From Micromonospora halotolerans (lineage in GTDB: Bacteria > Actinomycetota > Actinomycetes > Mycobacteriales > Micromonosporaceae): a stretch of DNA of 64,000 nucleotides. Positions 24,446 through 33,900 of the stretch are shown one piece after another; position 1 is the first letter of the stretch; each line of letters starts with the position of its first letter. The position numbers and the translations under genes are program-made. The notes below the pieces were generated by a model, which saw only the letters and a list, made by a program, of their open reading frames with translations, had not been told where the DNA came from and searched no databases. The DNA is taken from contig NZ_CP134876.1 of NCBI RefSeq assembly GCF_032108445.1, positions 558,001-622,000 of the forward strand, written 5' to 3'.

Positions 24446-26740
24446 TTGTCAACGCACTCCGACGTGTCGGGTGAACTGGACCAGGACGACGAGATCGGTC
24501 GCGAACAGACGTACGTCTCGATGCTCTACGACCGGTTGGACGACAAGCGGGACCAGGCCGCCCGGCGGCTCACCGAGGAGCTGCGCGCCACCGGCGGCAC
24601 GAAGCAGGCCCGGTCGCAACGCGACCACGCCGTGCGGATGTACGCCGACCAGGTCGAGCAGCTCTCCGCGGTGGAGAGCGGCCTCTGCTTCGGCCGCCTC
24701 GACGGCGACGACGACTCGTGCCGCTACATCGGCCGGATCGGCATCTTCGACACCTCCGGCGACTACGACCCGCTGCTGATCGACTGGCGCGCTCCGGCCG
24801 CCCGCGCCTTCTACCTGGCGACCGCCGCCAACCCCCAGGGGGTCCGCCGGCGGCGGCACCTGCGTACCCGGGAGCGGAAGGTCACCGGGCTCAACGACGA
24901 GGTGCTGGACATCGCCGCCGCCTCCCCCACCGCCCACGAGGAGGTGACGGGCGAGGCGTCGCTGCTCGCCGCGCTGAACGCCGGGCGTACCGGCCAGATG
25001 CGCGACATCGTCGAGACCATCCAGGCCGAGCAGGACCAGATCATCCGGGCCGACCTGCCGGGCGTCATGGTGGTGCAGGGCGGGCCGGGCACCGGGAAGA
25101 CCGCGGTGGCGCTGCACCGGGCCGCGTACCTGCTCTACACCCACCGCCAGCAGCTCTCCACCCGGGGCGTGCTGCTGGTCGGCCCGAACCCCACCTTCCT
25201 GCGGTACATCTCCCAGGTGCTGCCGGCGCTGGCCGAGACGGGCGTGCTGCTGCGCACCCAGGCCGATCTCTTCCCCGGCGTGCACGCCCGGCGCACCGAG
25301 CCGGCGGCCACCGCGGCGCTGAAGGGCCGTGCCGTGCTGGCCGAGGTGCTGGCCAACGCGGTGCGGGACCGGCAGTGGGTGCCGGACGAGCCGCTGGAGA
25401 TCGAACTGCCCCAGCGGGAGATCCTCACCCTCGACCCGGAGACCGTGCGCCAGGCGCGGGAGCGGGTCCGCCGCACCGACCGCCCGCACAACCTCGCCCG
25501 GGCGCTGTTCGACATCGAGATCGTGCACGCGCTCGCCGACCAGGTGGCCGAGCGGATCGGCGCCGACCCGCTCGGCGGGGAGAACCTGCTCTCCGAGGCC
25601 GACCGGGCGGAGATCCGCCGGGAGCTGCGCGACGAGCCGGGGATCCGGGCCGCGCTGGACGAGCTGTGGCCGGTGCTCACCCCGCAGCGGCTGCTCGCCG
25701 ACCTGTTCGAGTCGCCGGAGCGGATCGCCGCCGCCGCGCCGATGCTCACCGACGCGGAGCGGGCCGCGCTGCACCGCGAGCCGGGCGGCTGGACGCCGGC
25801 CGACGTGCCGCTGCTGGACGAGGCGGCCGAACTGCTCGGCGAGGACGAGCGCGCCGCCGCCGCCCGCCGGGAGCGGATCCGCGCCCTGGAACGCGAGTAC
25901 GCCGAGGGCGTGCTGGAGATCTGGCGGGGTTCGCGCTCGATCGACGTGGAGGACGAGGCGGACGGCGGCGAGATCCTCGGTGTCACCGACCTGATCGACG
26001 CCGACCGGCTCTCCGAGCGGCAGGAGGAGGCCGACCGGCTCACCACCGCGCAGCGTGCCGCCGCCGACCGCACGTGGGCGTTCGGGCACGTGATCGTCGA
26101 CGAGGCGCAGGAGCTGTCGCCGATGGCCTGGCGCCTGCTCATGCGCCGGTGCCCGAGCCGGTCGATGACGATCGTGGGGGACGTGGCACAGACCGGGGCG
26201 CTCGCCGGCACGCCGTCCTGGCAGGAGGCGCTGGCCCCGTACGTGGCGGACCGGTGGCGGCTGGAGGAGCTGACCGTCAGCTACCGCACCCCGGCCGAGA
26301 TCATGGCGGTCGCCGCCGAGGTGCTGGCCGAGATCGACCCGGCGCTGCGCCCACCCCGCTCCGTACGCGCCAGCGGCGTGCCGCCGTGGGACCGCACGGT
26401 GCCGGCGGACCGGCTCGCCGCCGAGCTGGTCGAGGCGACCGCGCGGGAGGCCGCCCGGCTGACCGACGGCCGGCTCGGGGTGATCGTGCCGGCCGGCAAG
26501 GTGGACGAGCTGGGGGCGGCGGTCGTCGCGGCGCTGCCCGAGGCGACGGTCGGCGAGCAGCCGGAGCTGGCGAACCGGGTGGTGGTGCTCACCACCGAGC
26601 AGGCCAAGGGCCTGGAGTTCGACTCGGTACTGGTGGTGGACCCGGACGAAATCGTCGCCGAGTCCCCCCGCGGCCACAGCGACCTCTACGTGGCCCTGAC
26701 CCGAGCCACCCAACGCCTGGGCATCCTCCGCGCCCCCTGA
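24446..26740 (+). CDS. helD: HelD-type superfamily 1 helicase (RNA polymerase-associated ATPase)
   Basis: A 764-residue UvrD/Rep-like ATPase starting at TTG 24446 behind GAGGAG. The N-terminal coiled coil (QTYVSMLYDRLDDKRDQAAR, EELRATGGTKQARSQRDHAV) is the arm that enters the RNA polymerase secondary channel in HelD proteins. Walker A GGPGTGKT is at 212-219; Walker B VIVDEAQELSPMAW, motif III GDVAQTGA, motif IV LEELTVSYRTP and motif VI LYVALTRATQRL follow. HelD proteins dissociate stalled polymerase, and the actinomycete HelR subgroup protects against rifamycins. Assignment to HelR depends on the weak upstream element and is tentative. Confidence 0.9.
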   Translation: MSTHSDVSGELDQDDEIGREQTYVSMLYDRLDDKRDQAARRLTEELRATGGTKQARSQRDHAVRMYADQVEQLSAVESGLCFGRLDGDDDSCRYIGRIGIFDTSGDYDPLLIDWRAPAARAFYLATAANPQGVRRRRHLRTRERKVTGLNDEVLDIAAASPTAHEEVTGEASLLAALNAGRTGQMRDIVETIQAEQDQIIRADLPGVMVVQGGPGTGKTAVALHRAAYLLYTHRQQLSTRGVLLVGPNPTFLRYISQVLPALAETGVLLRTQADLFPGVHARRTEPAATAALKGRAVLAEVLANAVRDRQWVPDEPLEIELPQREILTLDPETVRQARERVRRTDRPHNLARALFDIEIVHALADQVAERIGADPLGGENLLSEADRAEIRRELRDEPGIRAALDELWPVLTPQRLLADLFESPERIAAAAPMLTDAERAALHREPGGWTPADVPLLDEAAELLGEDERAAAARRERIRALEREYAEGVLEIWRGSRSIDVEDEADGGEILGVTDLIDADRLSERQEEADRLTTAQRAAADRTWAFGHVIVDEAQELSPMAWRLLMRRCPSRSMTIVGDVAQTGALAGTPSWQEALAPYVADRWRLEELTVSYRTPAEIMAVAAEVLAEIDPALRPPRSVRASGVPPWDRTVPADRLAAELVEATAREAARLTDGRLGVIVPAGKVDELGAAVVAALPEATVGEQPELANRVVVLTTEQAKGLEFDSVLVVDPDEIVAESPRGHSDLYVALTRATQRLGILRAP

Positions 26741-26763
26741 CCCCCCCGGCCCCCCACCCCGGC

Positions 26764-26818
26764 GATCATGAGGTTGGCGGCGAAAACGGAGATCCACACC
26801 GCCGTCAACCTCATGATC
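26764..26818. repeat. Intergenic palindromic element, 19-bp arms
   Basis: GATCATGAGGTTGGCGGCG (26764-26782) is mirrored by CGCCGTCAACCTCATGATC (26800-26818) with one mismatch, around a 17-base loop. It is intergenic, just past the helD stop, and much longer than a normal terminator arm. It looks like a dispersed REP/MITE-type repeat; only one copy is in this window. Confidence 0.7.
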
Positions 26819-26863
26819 GACGCAGGCGGGAGGGGCGGGCGGGTGCCGGCCCGGTGGGCGCGC

Positions 26864-26891
26864 GCGGAGGGGGCGGCCAAGGCCGCCCCCT
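26864..26891. terminator. Bidirectional terminator between helD and the next gene
   Basis: GGAGGGGGCGGCC and GGCCGCCCCCTCC form a perfect 13-bp stem with an AA loop, followed by CTCTTT on the plus strand. It lies between convergent genes. Confidence 0.8.
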
Positions 26892-26911
26892 CCGCCTCTT
26901 TGTGCCGGGTG

Positions 26912-27334
26912 TCAGCCGGGGTTGGCCTGGTCGTTGGTGAAGTTGCCGACCTGGCTGCCGGTCGACGAGGCGTCGCTGGTGGAGCCGCCGGCCGGGGTGC
27001 TCAGGCCGCCGGTGGTGGCGTCGCCCGTGGTCGTCGGCGCCACCGTGCCCCGGTGCTGCTCCGGCTGGCGAGCCACCCGGCGGACGCTGGCCGGACCGGC
27101 GGTGCCGCCGGTCGTGGTGACCGCGCCCTGGCCCCGGGTCGGGCCGCCGTCGCGCAACATGTTCGGGTCGACCGGGGCGTGCGCCGGGTCGTCCGGATCC
27201 TCCTCCTGGATGACCCGCAGCACGTCGGTCTGCGGCACGGTGACCTCGTCGAGCGCGCCCTCGCCGTAGACGCCGCCGGCGACCCGCTCCTCGGCCCGCC
27301 GGGCGGCCTGCTGCCGCATGTCGTCCTCACGCAC
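26912..27334 (-). CDS. Hypothetical low-complexity hydrophilic protein
   Basis: About 140 residues. GAGGTGG upstream supports GTG 27334 over GTG 27343. The N-terminal third is charged (REDDMRQQAARRAEERVAGG, VPQTDVLRVIQEEDPDDPAH). The rest is Gly/Thr/Ser/Pro-rich and predicted disordered, ending SQVGNFTNDQANPG. There is no signal peptide, TM helix or recognised domain. Similar disordered proteins are common in Micromonosporaceae. It lies between a terminator and the divergent membrane protein gene. Confidence 0.6.
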   Translation of the reverse strand: MREDDMRQQAARRAEERVAGGVYGEGALDEVTVPQTDVLRVIQEEDPDDPAHAPVDPNMLRDGGPTRGQGAVTTTGGTAGPASVRRVARQPEQHRGTVAPTTTGDATTGGLSTPAGGSTSDASSTGSQVGNFTNDQANPG

Positions 27335-27626
27335 GTGAACCACCTCGCAGATTTCTCGGGATCTTCCTTGCGTGCCCGACGACCGCAGGCTGAAACCGGC
27401 CGGCCCCCGACTGCGCCGGCTATCCGCCCGGATGTCCGTTTCCCGGCATCGCCCCGGCGTCCTGGCGCCTGCGCTCCTATTCGGCCGGGAGGTGGCGTTA
27501 CCTCACCGGGGCCAGGGGTAGACGGTGGGTGCCCCCGCCACAGTGCGCGAACCGTGCCGTGGCCGACCTGCGGCAGCGGGGCGGGTGGTGTGCAGAGAAC
27601 GACTCATCAAATCCTGAGGAGGACAG

Positions 27627-28007
27627 ATGAGCACGCAGGCTGCATCCGCCAGGCCGACGAACCGGCCGGCACAGGACATGTCCAACCGGGCCGCCATGCA
27701 GGAGACGCCGACCCGCCCCATGCCGATGATGCACGACGGGCACCGGGAGCAGGCGATCGCGGCGCCGGGCACCGAGACCAAGCCGTCGCTCCGGACGACC
27801 GAATTCTGGGTCTACATCGCGTCCGTGGTGGCCGTGCTGGCGGCGTCCTTCCTGGTCGGCAAGAACTCGGTCGGGGTGGACATCTTCCGCGCCAACCAGG
27901 CCTGGTTCTTCATCACGCTGCTGACCATCGGTTACCTGGGTAGCCGTGGTCTGGCCAAGGCCGGAAGCAACTTCCGCAGCGGCGAGGAGCGCAAGGCCCG
28001 GCACTGA
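27627..28007 (+). CDS. Small two-TM membrane protein of unknown function
   Basis: A 126-residue protein with GAGGAGG seven bases before ATG 27627. The first 55 residues are polar and Met/Pro-rich; then two hydrophobic helices, WVYIASVVAVLAASFLVGK and WFFITLLTIGYLGSR, are joined by a short loop, and the tail is basic. I do not recognise a named family. It is monocistronic with a strong terminator after it. The 283-base gap upstream shows no gene. Confidence 0.7.
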   Translation: MSTQAASARPTNRPAQDMSNRAAMQETPTRPMPMMHDGHREQAIAAPGTETKPSLRTTEFWVYIASVVAVLAASFLVGKNSVGVDIFRANQAWFFITLLTIGYLGSRGLAKAGSNFRSGEERKARH

Positions 28008-28024
28008 CCGGAGCCACTCCTGAG

Positions 28025-28058
28025 ACGATGCCCCCGGGGAACTCCCCGGGGGCATCGT
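28025..28058. terminator. Bidirectional terminator
   Basis: ACGATGCCCCCGGGGA pairs perfectly with TCCCCGGGGGCATCGT over a two-base loop, between convergent genes ending at 28007 and 28068. Confidence 0.85.
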
Positions 28059-28067
28059 CGCGTGTGG

Positions 28068-29024
28068 TCACTCTCCGCCGAAATCGCCGAAATCGCCGAA
28101 ATCGCCCTCGAAGGCGTCCTCGATCAGCTCACCGGCGACCAGGCCGCCCGCCACGCCCAGCGCGGCGCCGGCCACCATGCCGCCCATCCCCGCGCCGCGG
28201 TGGCCGTGGTGCCCGCGCGGCGCGCCGAAGCCCTGCGCGCGCAGGTTGCCGTAGCGCGAGGTGGTCTCCCGCAGCCAGCCGTCGACCACCTGCACCCAGT
28301 CGGTGCGGCCCGCGTCGCTGTGCGGGACGGCGTAGCGGCCGAAGGCGTCGTGCCCGGGGGTGAGGAAGCCGCCGCGCTTGTCGCACTCCAGGATCACCTC
28401 GACGCCGTGCTGGCTGGTCACGAAGGTCAGCTCGACCTCGTTTGTGACCCGGGCGTACTGGGGCGCGGCGAAGAACTCGATCTCCTGGTAGAAGGGCAGC
28501 GTCTGCTGCACCCCACGGATGTGGCCGCGCTCCAGGTCGGCGTGCTTGAAGCGGAAGCCGAGCGCCTGGAAGGCGTCGAGGATGCGTTCGTGGATCGGCA
28601 GCGGGTGCACCGCCACCTGGTCCAGGTCGGACTTGTCCACGGCCCGGGCCACCGCCAGCTCGGTGCGCAGACCCATGGTCATGCCGTGCAGCCGCTGGCC
28701 GTACACGTCGGTGACCGGGGTCTCCCACGGCACCGGGAGCTGGAACGGGATGGACAGCTGCTGCTTCGGGGCCAGCTGCAGCGGCCCGCTCACCGACATC
28801 CGGTGGAACTCCATGACGCCGGCGTACTCGGTGTCACCGCTCTCGATCTCGACCCGGGTGACGAGGCCGACGGTGATCTGCTCGATGCTCGCCGGCGCGT
28901 CGCCGCCGACCAGGTTGACGTGCCCGTCCAGGGTCAGGCCCGGCCGGGTGTTGGGGTTGGTCAGCACGGTGTCGACGCTCGGGCCGCCCACGCCGAACGC
29001 GCTCAACATCTTCTTGAAGACCAT
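28068..29024 (-). CDS. Spo0M-type sporulation control protein (arrestin-like)
   Basis: A 318-residue protein from ATG 29024 (GTG 29030 also in frame; AGGGG spacing favours the ATG). The SpoOM domain covers residues 1-230: VFKKMLSAFGVGGPSVDTVL, PGLTLDGHVNLVGGDAPASI, LSIPFQLPVPWETPVTDVYG and GLRTELAVARAVDKSDLDQV. These arrestin-like proteins influence sporulation control and cell morphology in Bacillus and actinomycetes. The C-terminus has a Gly-rich stretch (GAGMGGMVAGAALGVAGG) and ends in a repeated G-D-F triplet encoded by a 9-bp tandem DNA repeat. Confidence 0.85.
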   Translation of the reverse strand: MVFKKMLSAFGVGGPSVDTVLTNPNTRPGLTLDGHVNLVGGDAPASIEQITVGLVTRVEIESGDTEYAGVMEFHRMSVSGPLQLAPKQQLSIPFQLPVPWETPVTDVYGQRLHGMTMGLRTELAVARAVDKSDLDQVAVHPLPIHERILDAFQALGFRFKHADLERGHIRGVQQTLPFYQEIEFFAAPQYARVTNEVELTFVTSQHGVEVILECDKRGGFLTPGHDAFGRYAVPHSDAGRTDWVQVVDGWLRETTSRYGNLRAQGFGAPRGHHGHRGAGMGGMVAGAALGVAGGLVAGELIEDAFEGDFGDFGDFGGE

Positions 29025-29123
29025 GCTCACCCCTGCGGGACGGCGCTCTCTGAAGAGCGTCGGACGCTTGCTCGCGGCAGCCTAAACCCGCCCGCTGTGA
29101 GATGCCTGTGAGCGACCCCAGCC

Positions 29124-30956
29124 CTAACCGTCCGACAGGCCTTCGGGCTCGCGACTCGACGGCTCGCGGTCTCCGTCCGCCCGCTGCGCCGGTATGGCCG
29201 GATTCGATGGCCAATCCTGCTGGTCGACACGGTTCCTGACGCAGGCGGGCGGGCGGGTCTCCCGAACGTGTCCGGTGTAGTCGATCCGGTCGAAGGCATC
29301 GGCCGCGAAGGTGAGTTGACGCACTGCGGCGATGAGGGCGGCAACAGCTCTCGACCCCGACAGCCCGGCCCGGGTGCCCTGCCGGATCAGTTCCTTGGCT
29401 AGTGCGGCGTGCCACTGCCAGTGCCACTGCTCGGTCGTCATCTGCAACGCCTCGGCGCGAACGTAGCTCGGCAGTTTGTCGACCACCTGGCCGACGAACG
29501 CATCGACCGGGTCCGCATTGATGGCCGGTTGCACGGATCGAGCCGGCGCGCACAGTCCATCGAGATAGGCCGACACCTCGGCCGTATCCGACCACTGCAG
29601 TGGCGCGGCGCCTGCTCGCCGCACCGACAACACGAGATCGACCACCAGCCGGGCAGCGTCGACCGCCCAATGGTTCGGCCCGTACATGGACGCGTCCACC
29701 AACACCGGTCGGCTGTCCGGACTCGGATACACGAGGACGTTCGTGGAATGAAGGTCTCCGAATGCGTCAATGAAGACCGTCTTCCCTTCGGGTTTCCGGC
29801 CACCCGGCAGCGCGCCCTGGTCGACGAACGCGCTGAGGATCTCGCGGTGCTCGGCCTCATCCGACGCCTGCTCCTCACTTCCCCATACCGCTGCCAGGAT
29901 TTCCTCGTAGAGATTGAGTGTCTCGCGGAGGCGCAGGCGAAGCACTGGCGTGGCCACGAGCCACTCGGCGAAGGACCTTGTCTCCCGCTGCCCGGGTTCG
30001 AACAGCTTGGTGAGCTGAGCCCCGAACAGGATGTCGGCGACACTCTCGGCCTGCCGGCCTGGCGGGCCGGACAACCACTCAGCGAGCGTCACCGCTCCAG
30101 TGGCGAGGCGGGCGGCGACGGCATGATAGCCGGAGGTCCGATGTGTGCGAATTTGCCCGGAGAAACCCACCAGGTCACCCGCTCCGAGCAGATGCAACGC
30201 CCGCTCGTTGGCGCTGAGCTCGAATTCGAGCGCGCGCCGATCCAGCCCGATTTTGAGTACGTAGGAGGTGATGGACCTGCCCTCCATGTGATCGACCCGG
30301 CACACATGCGCTCCGGATCGACCAGACGCGAGGTAGCTGACCGCCAGGGTCGTCGCGTCCGGCCGGTAGTTCGGAGCGAGACAGTCGATGGCAAGGCTGC
30401 GGACGATGCTCTTTCCGATGGCCACCGAATCAACTCCTGGCGGATTCGGACTGCCAATGGTGTGCAGGGTGGACTCCAGTGCCAGGTCGCCGTCGGTGAA
30501 CGTCACCTTCAGACCGTCGAAGTCGCGCTTGCGTGCCAGGTGCAGGCGGATTCTGTTCGCGAGAGCCCGAAAGGTCATGCCGCCCTGGCGTCCCATGTTG
30601 AGGACGAACCGGATGACCGCGTCGTCCGCGCCTGCCCGGAGTGCCTCGTCCCGGAAGTTCGGGTATTTGTTTCCCAGACCGGTGATGACCAGCACGTACG
30701 TGTTTCCGCCTCGAGCCCGGATCGCCTCGACTACTGCAATCCCACTCTGCTGCCCTTCACCGAGCCCGTAGTCGACGATGGCGAAATCGAACGGAGGGCT
30801 GTCACGGATGGTCTTTCTTGCCGAGGTCGCATCCGGCAGGACGGTCCAGCCGACCTTCATCCCGATATCCTCGAACTCCAGGTCCATGGAGCCGCGGATG
30901 ATAGGGGTGTTGGGTGCCTCGTCGTCGACGAGCAGTCCGCGGATCTCCAGCGTCAT
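29124..30956 (-). CDS. Receiver domain fused to kinase-fold (aminoglycoside-phosphotransferase-like) domain
   Basis: A 610-residue protein from ATG 30956, which overlaps the upstream stop (ATGA). Residues 1-140 are a receiver-like domain: acidic D11/D12/E13, phospho-acceptor Asp62 in FAIVDYGLGEG, Thr92 in VLVITGLG. The usual Lys is replaced in GADDAVIR. Residues 195-560 resemble a choline/aminoglycoside kinase fold: LASGRSGAHVCRVD, Lys235 in YVLKIG, catalytic loop IDAFGDLHSTNVLV (Asp401, Asn406) and metal Asp421 in VLVDASMYGPNHWAVDAARL. This layout resembles the ternary-complex-associated domain class of predicted conflict systems, an attribution to be checked by profile search. Base composition is AT-richer than flanking genes. 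Substrate unknown; the catalytic residues suggest activity. Confidence 0.75.
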   Translation of the reverse strand: MTLEIRGLLVDDEAPNTPIIRGSMDLEFEDIGMKVGWTVLPDATSARKTIRDSPPFDFAIVDYGLGEGQQSGIAVVEAIRARGGNTYVLVITGLGNKYPNFRDEALRAGADDAVIRFVLNMGRQGGMTFRALANRIRLHLARKRDFDGLKVTFTDGDLALESTLHTIGSPNPPGVDSVAIGKSIVRSLAIDCLAPNYRPDATTLAVSYLASGRSGAHVCRVDHMEGRSITSYVLKIGLDRRALEFELSANERALHLLGAGDLVGFSGQIRTHRTSGYHAVAARLATGAVTLAEWLSGPPGRQAESVADILFGAQLTKLFEPGQRETRSFAEWLVATPVLRLRLRETLNLYEEILAAVWGSEEQASDEAEHREILSAFVDQGALPGGRKPEGKTVFIDAFGDLHSTNVLVYPSPDSRPVLVDASMYGPNHWAVDAARLVVDLVLSVRRAGAAPLQWSDTAEVSAYLDGLCAPARSVQPAINADPVDAFVGQVVDKLPSYVRAEALQMTTEQWHWQWHAALAKELIRQGTRAGLSGSRAVAALIAAVRQLTFAADAFDRIDYTGHVRETRPPACVRNRVDQQDWPSNPAIPAQRADGDREPSSREPEGLSDG

Positions 30957-33900
30957 GTCGACAACCTCCACCGTTCGAATCTGGCCTCGACACAGAAGCT
31001 GGCCCACTCCACCGGGGGCCGGACCGGCTGGAGATCAGCGCCGAACGCGGTGAGCTCGTCCGCGAGGGAACTCAGTCCTCGGCCTCCTCCCCTACCCGAC
31101 GGCCGGCTGCCATCGTTGCGAACCGAAACCGTCACATACCCGGGCGCGCGGTCCTCAACGACAACCTCGATGCGCTGGTCGCCGCCGCCGACCCGATGCA
31201 CCTTGACCGCGTTCATCTGAATGTGGGTGAACACGTCCTTGACGATGCGCTCACTGCAGAAGACCAAGAGGTGCTCCTCCGATCCGGCGTGTACCTGCTG
31301 ATCCGGAAAGGTGCTGCGGAGAATCCTCAGCAGATCCGTGGGGCACCGGTCGACAACCTGGTGGATCCCCGCCCCGTTCGCCGGCAGGAAGAAGTCGTTC
31401 CACCACTGCAGGTCGCGAAGCAGTTGATCCACATCGTGCGGGGCCCTCCCCGCACTCGCGCGCACCCGCTCGATCAGGGCGTCGAGCTGCACTGTCGTTT
31501 CGTCCAGCGCGCTGCGCCCCGGAGCGGCGTTGAGCACCTCGGCGAAGCGGTCCGCATCATCTCTGCCCAATCTTGCGGCGGCGTCGCGGTTCAACAGAGC
31601 GTTGCGCAGCAGATAGATGTTGGGCAACACGTCGAGGTTGAGGAAGTTGCTGCACACCGCCCAGTCTTCGCGCATGCCATCCAGGTCCTCTGGGCGCCGG
31701 CCCCGGCCGATCAGCGCGACGCTCTGGATGACCCGCCACATGGCGTTCTCGTAATCGTGGTCGGCGACCGACCGCCGGTGTTCACGCAGCGCAGCCCAGG
31801 CTGTCTGTCGATCGGCCGGCTCGGGCGCGACCGTGCGCTGCCCGTGGGAAAGGACGTAGCGCACCAGGTTGCGACTCAGCACGACAGTTTCCCCAGCGCT
31901 GTCTGCCCGCGAGCCACGCAGCTCGTCCTCGAGCCGGACTAGCCGCTGCACGATCGGATGGATCACCAGATCGCGGGAGTACCGGTTCGGGGAACGCGTG
32001 GCAGCCACCAGCCGCAGGGCCTCCAGCATCGCCTGCAACACCACCGGCTCGTCGTGCCTGTTCTCGTTCAGGATACGACTGAGCTGATCGGCGAACGTGA
32101 TCGCCGAGACCCGCGCCAAGAGGATCACCGCCTGCACCCGCAGCATCGCATCGGCAGCCGGCGCGGAATCGCCGACCAGCAACAACAGCGCCAGATCCGC
32201 GACGGTTGACTGGCACTCGGGGAACCAGAGCGGAGCCGAGCGCAGCCAGTGCGCCTCGGCCACCAGCAGCCGCACCAATGCGTCCCGGACGACCGGCTGC
32301 TGGCGGGCACTGGCCAGTTTGTGGGTGACCTCAAGCCGCTGGAGCGTGTCCAGGTCGGCCTCGCGCAGCTCGTAGCGCCAGCGTAGGTACTCCGTGCAGT
32401 CTTTGGGGCCGACGTGCGCGCCGAAGAGATCGGTGGCCTGCTCCTCGAAGGCCGCGCGCTTGGATCGCGGCTCCAACAGCCGCAGCAGCCAGTCCCGGTG
32501 CGCCTCCAACACGACGGGAATGGGCACGAGCATGGCCAATCCCTGATAGGCATCGCGTAACTTGCAGATGTCGCACCCCTGGCGGCTGCGGCCGCTCATA
32601 GCGGTCCGGGCGACGTAGTGCAAAGCGACAGGAATCGAATCGCGCCGGGGGCCGTGGTTCGACCGGGCAATGGTCGTTGTCTGGTGCAACACCAGTGCGT
32701 CGTCACCGGTCAAGCCGTTGAGCAGGAGGAATCCGCTGATGGCAGCGATATCGCCGGTGGCCGCTATCCGTTGCAGGTGACCGATGGTACGGGTGCTGCC
32801 GGTGCCGGCGTCGACAATGACCGCATGCCGCGCCCCGGCGGGCAGGGTCACTGAACCGGGGTACCGCCACCATTCACGTAGCGGAGCGCGCGGAATGCCC
32901 AGAGTGGCGATCACCGGGATGCGGGCGCTGACCAGGGCAGTGCCCAGCGCCTCAGCAACCCGCGGCAGGTCGTCCAGCGTCCCCTCGGGATAGAGCACAC
33001 AGGCCGCGACGGCTTCGGCGTCGCCGCCGAAAGTGGCATGGTGCATCTCGGTGACCCGTTTGGTCAACAGGCGGGTCACCAGCTCGGCCCAGTCGCGCTG
33101 GCGAAACAGGCGGGTCGGGTCGACGTATGCGGTGTAGTGCCGATCGGCTGGCCGCTCGATGTGACCGAGGCGGGCGGCGCTGGAGCGCTCCATGGCGGCG
33201 ACGTAGGCCCGCTGCGTCACGAGAGCCTTCGGTATCGTGCGCGTACCCGTCCTGGGCTGGCGGAGCACCGGATCGATCGGGTCCGGCTGACGGTTGAGGG
33301 GTGGCTCCACCCGCACGTCGACATCGGCGAGCTTGATCATTGGCACCCGACGGTTGAGGAAGAGAACCTCTCCGGGCTCGCTCGTGTCGTCGGCGGTGCC
33401 GGTGTCGACTCCGGCGGCAACCGCGAGGGGCACCATGTCCCGGTCGACGATCTGCAGCAGCGCGTGCTTGAGCGTACGGCGGCTGGACGCCAGGTCGGTG
33501 ACCAGCAGGACCTGGGCCGCGCCCTCGGCTCCCCGGCGGGCGCGCTCCAACCGCACGTCCTCCAGCGAGTCGGCGTAGCTGTCGTGACCGGTGAATGACC
33601 GCGCGAATGCTGCGACCATGGCGTGCGGCGCGTCGCCGACCCGGACGACCAGCGGAGCTGCTGCCCGGTCGAATCGACCGATGCGGTCCTCCATCCGAGC
33701 GGCGAGGGCGTAGCCTGCCAGGCTACCGAGGTTCAGGCCGGCCAGGATCCGGCTGAGATCGCACCAGCGGCTGGCCACCTCCAGGTTCGGAGTGAGGAAG
33801 ACGCCCTCCTCGACGCCCTCGGTCGTGCTGTTCTCAATCGCGTTCTGCAGCTCGTGGCCGACGTAGCTGGCCAGCGCGCTCATCGCGTCCTGCGGCTTGA

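Noticed and set aside
24446..26740. HelD as UvrD DNA-repair helicase
   Set aside because: The N-terminal coiled-coil arm and overall order match HelD, not UvrD/PcrA, which lack that arm.
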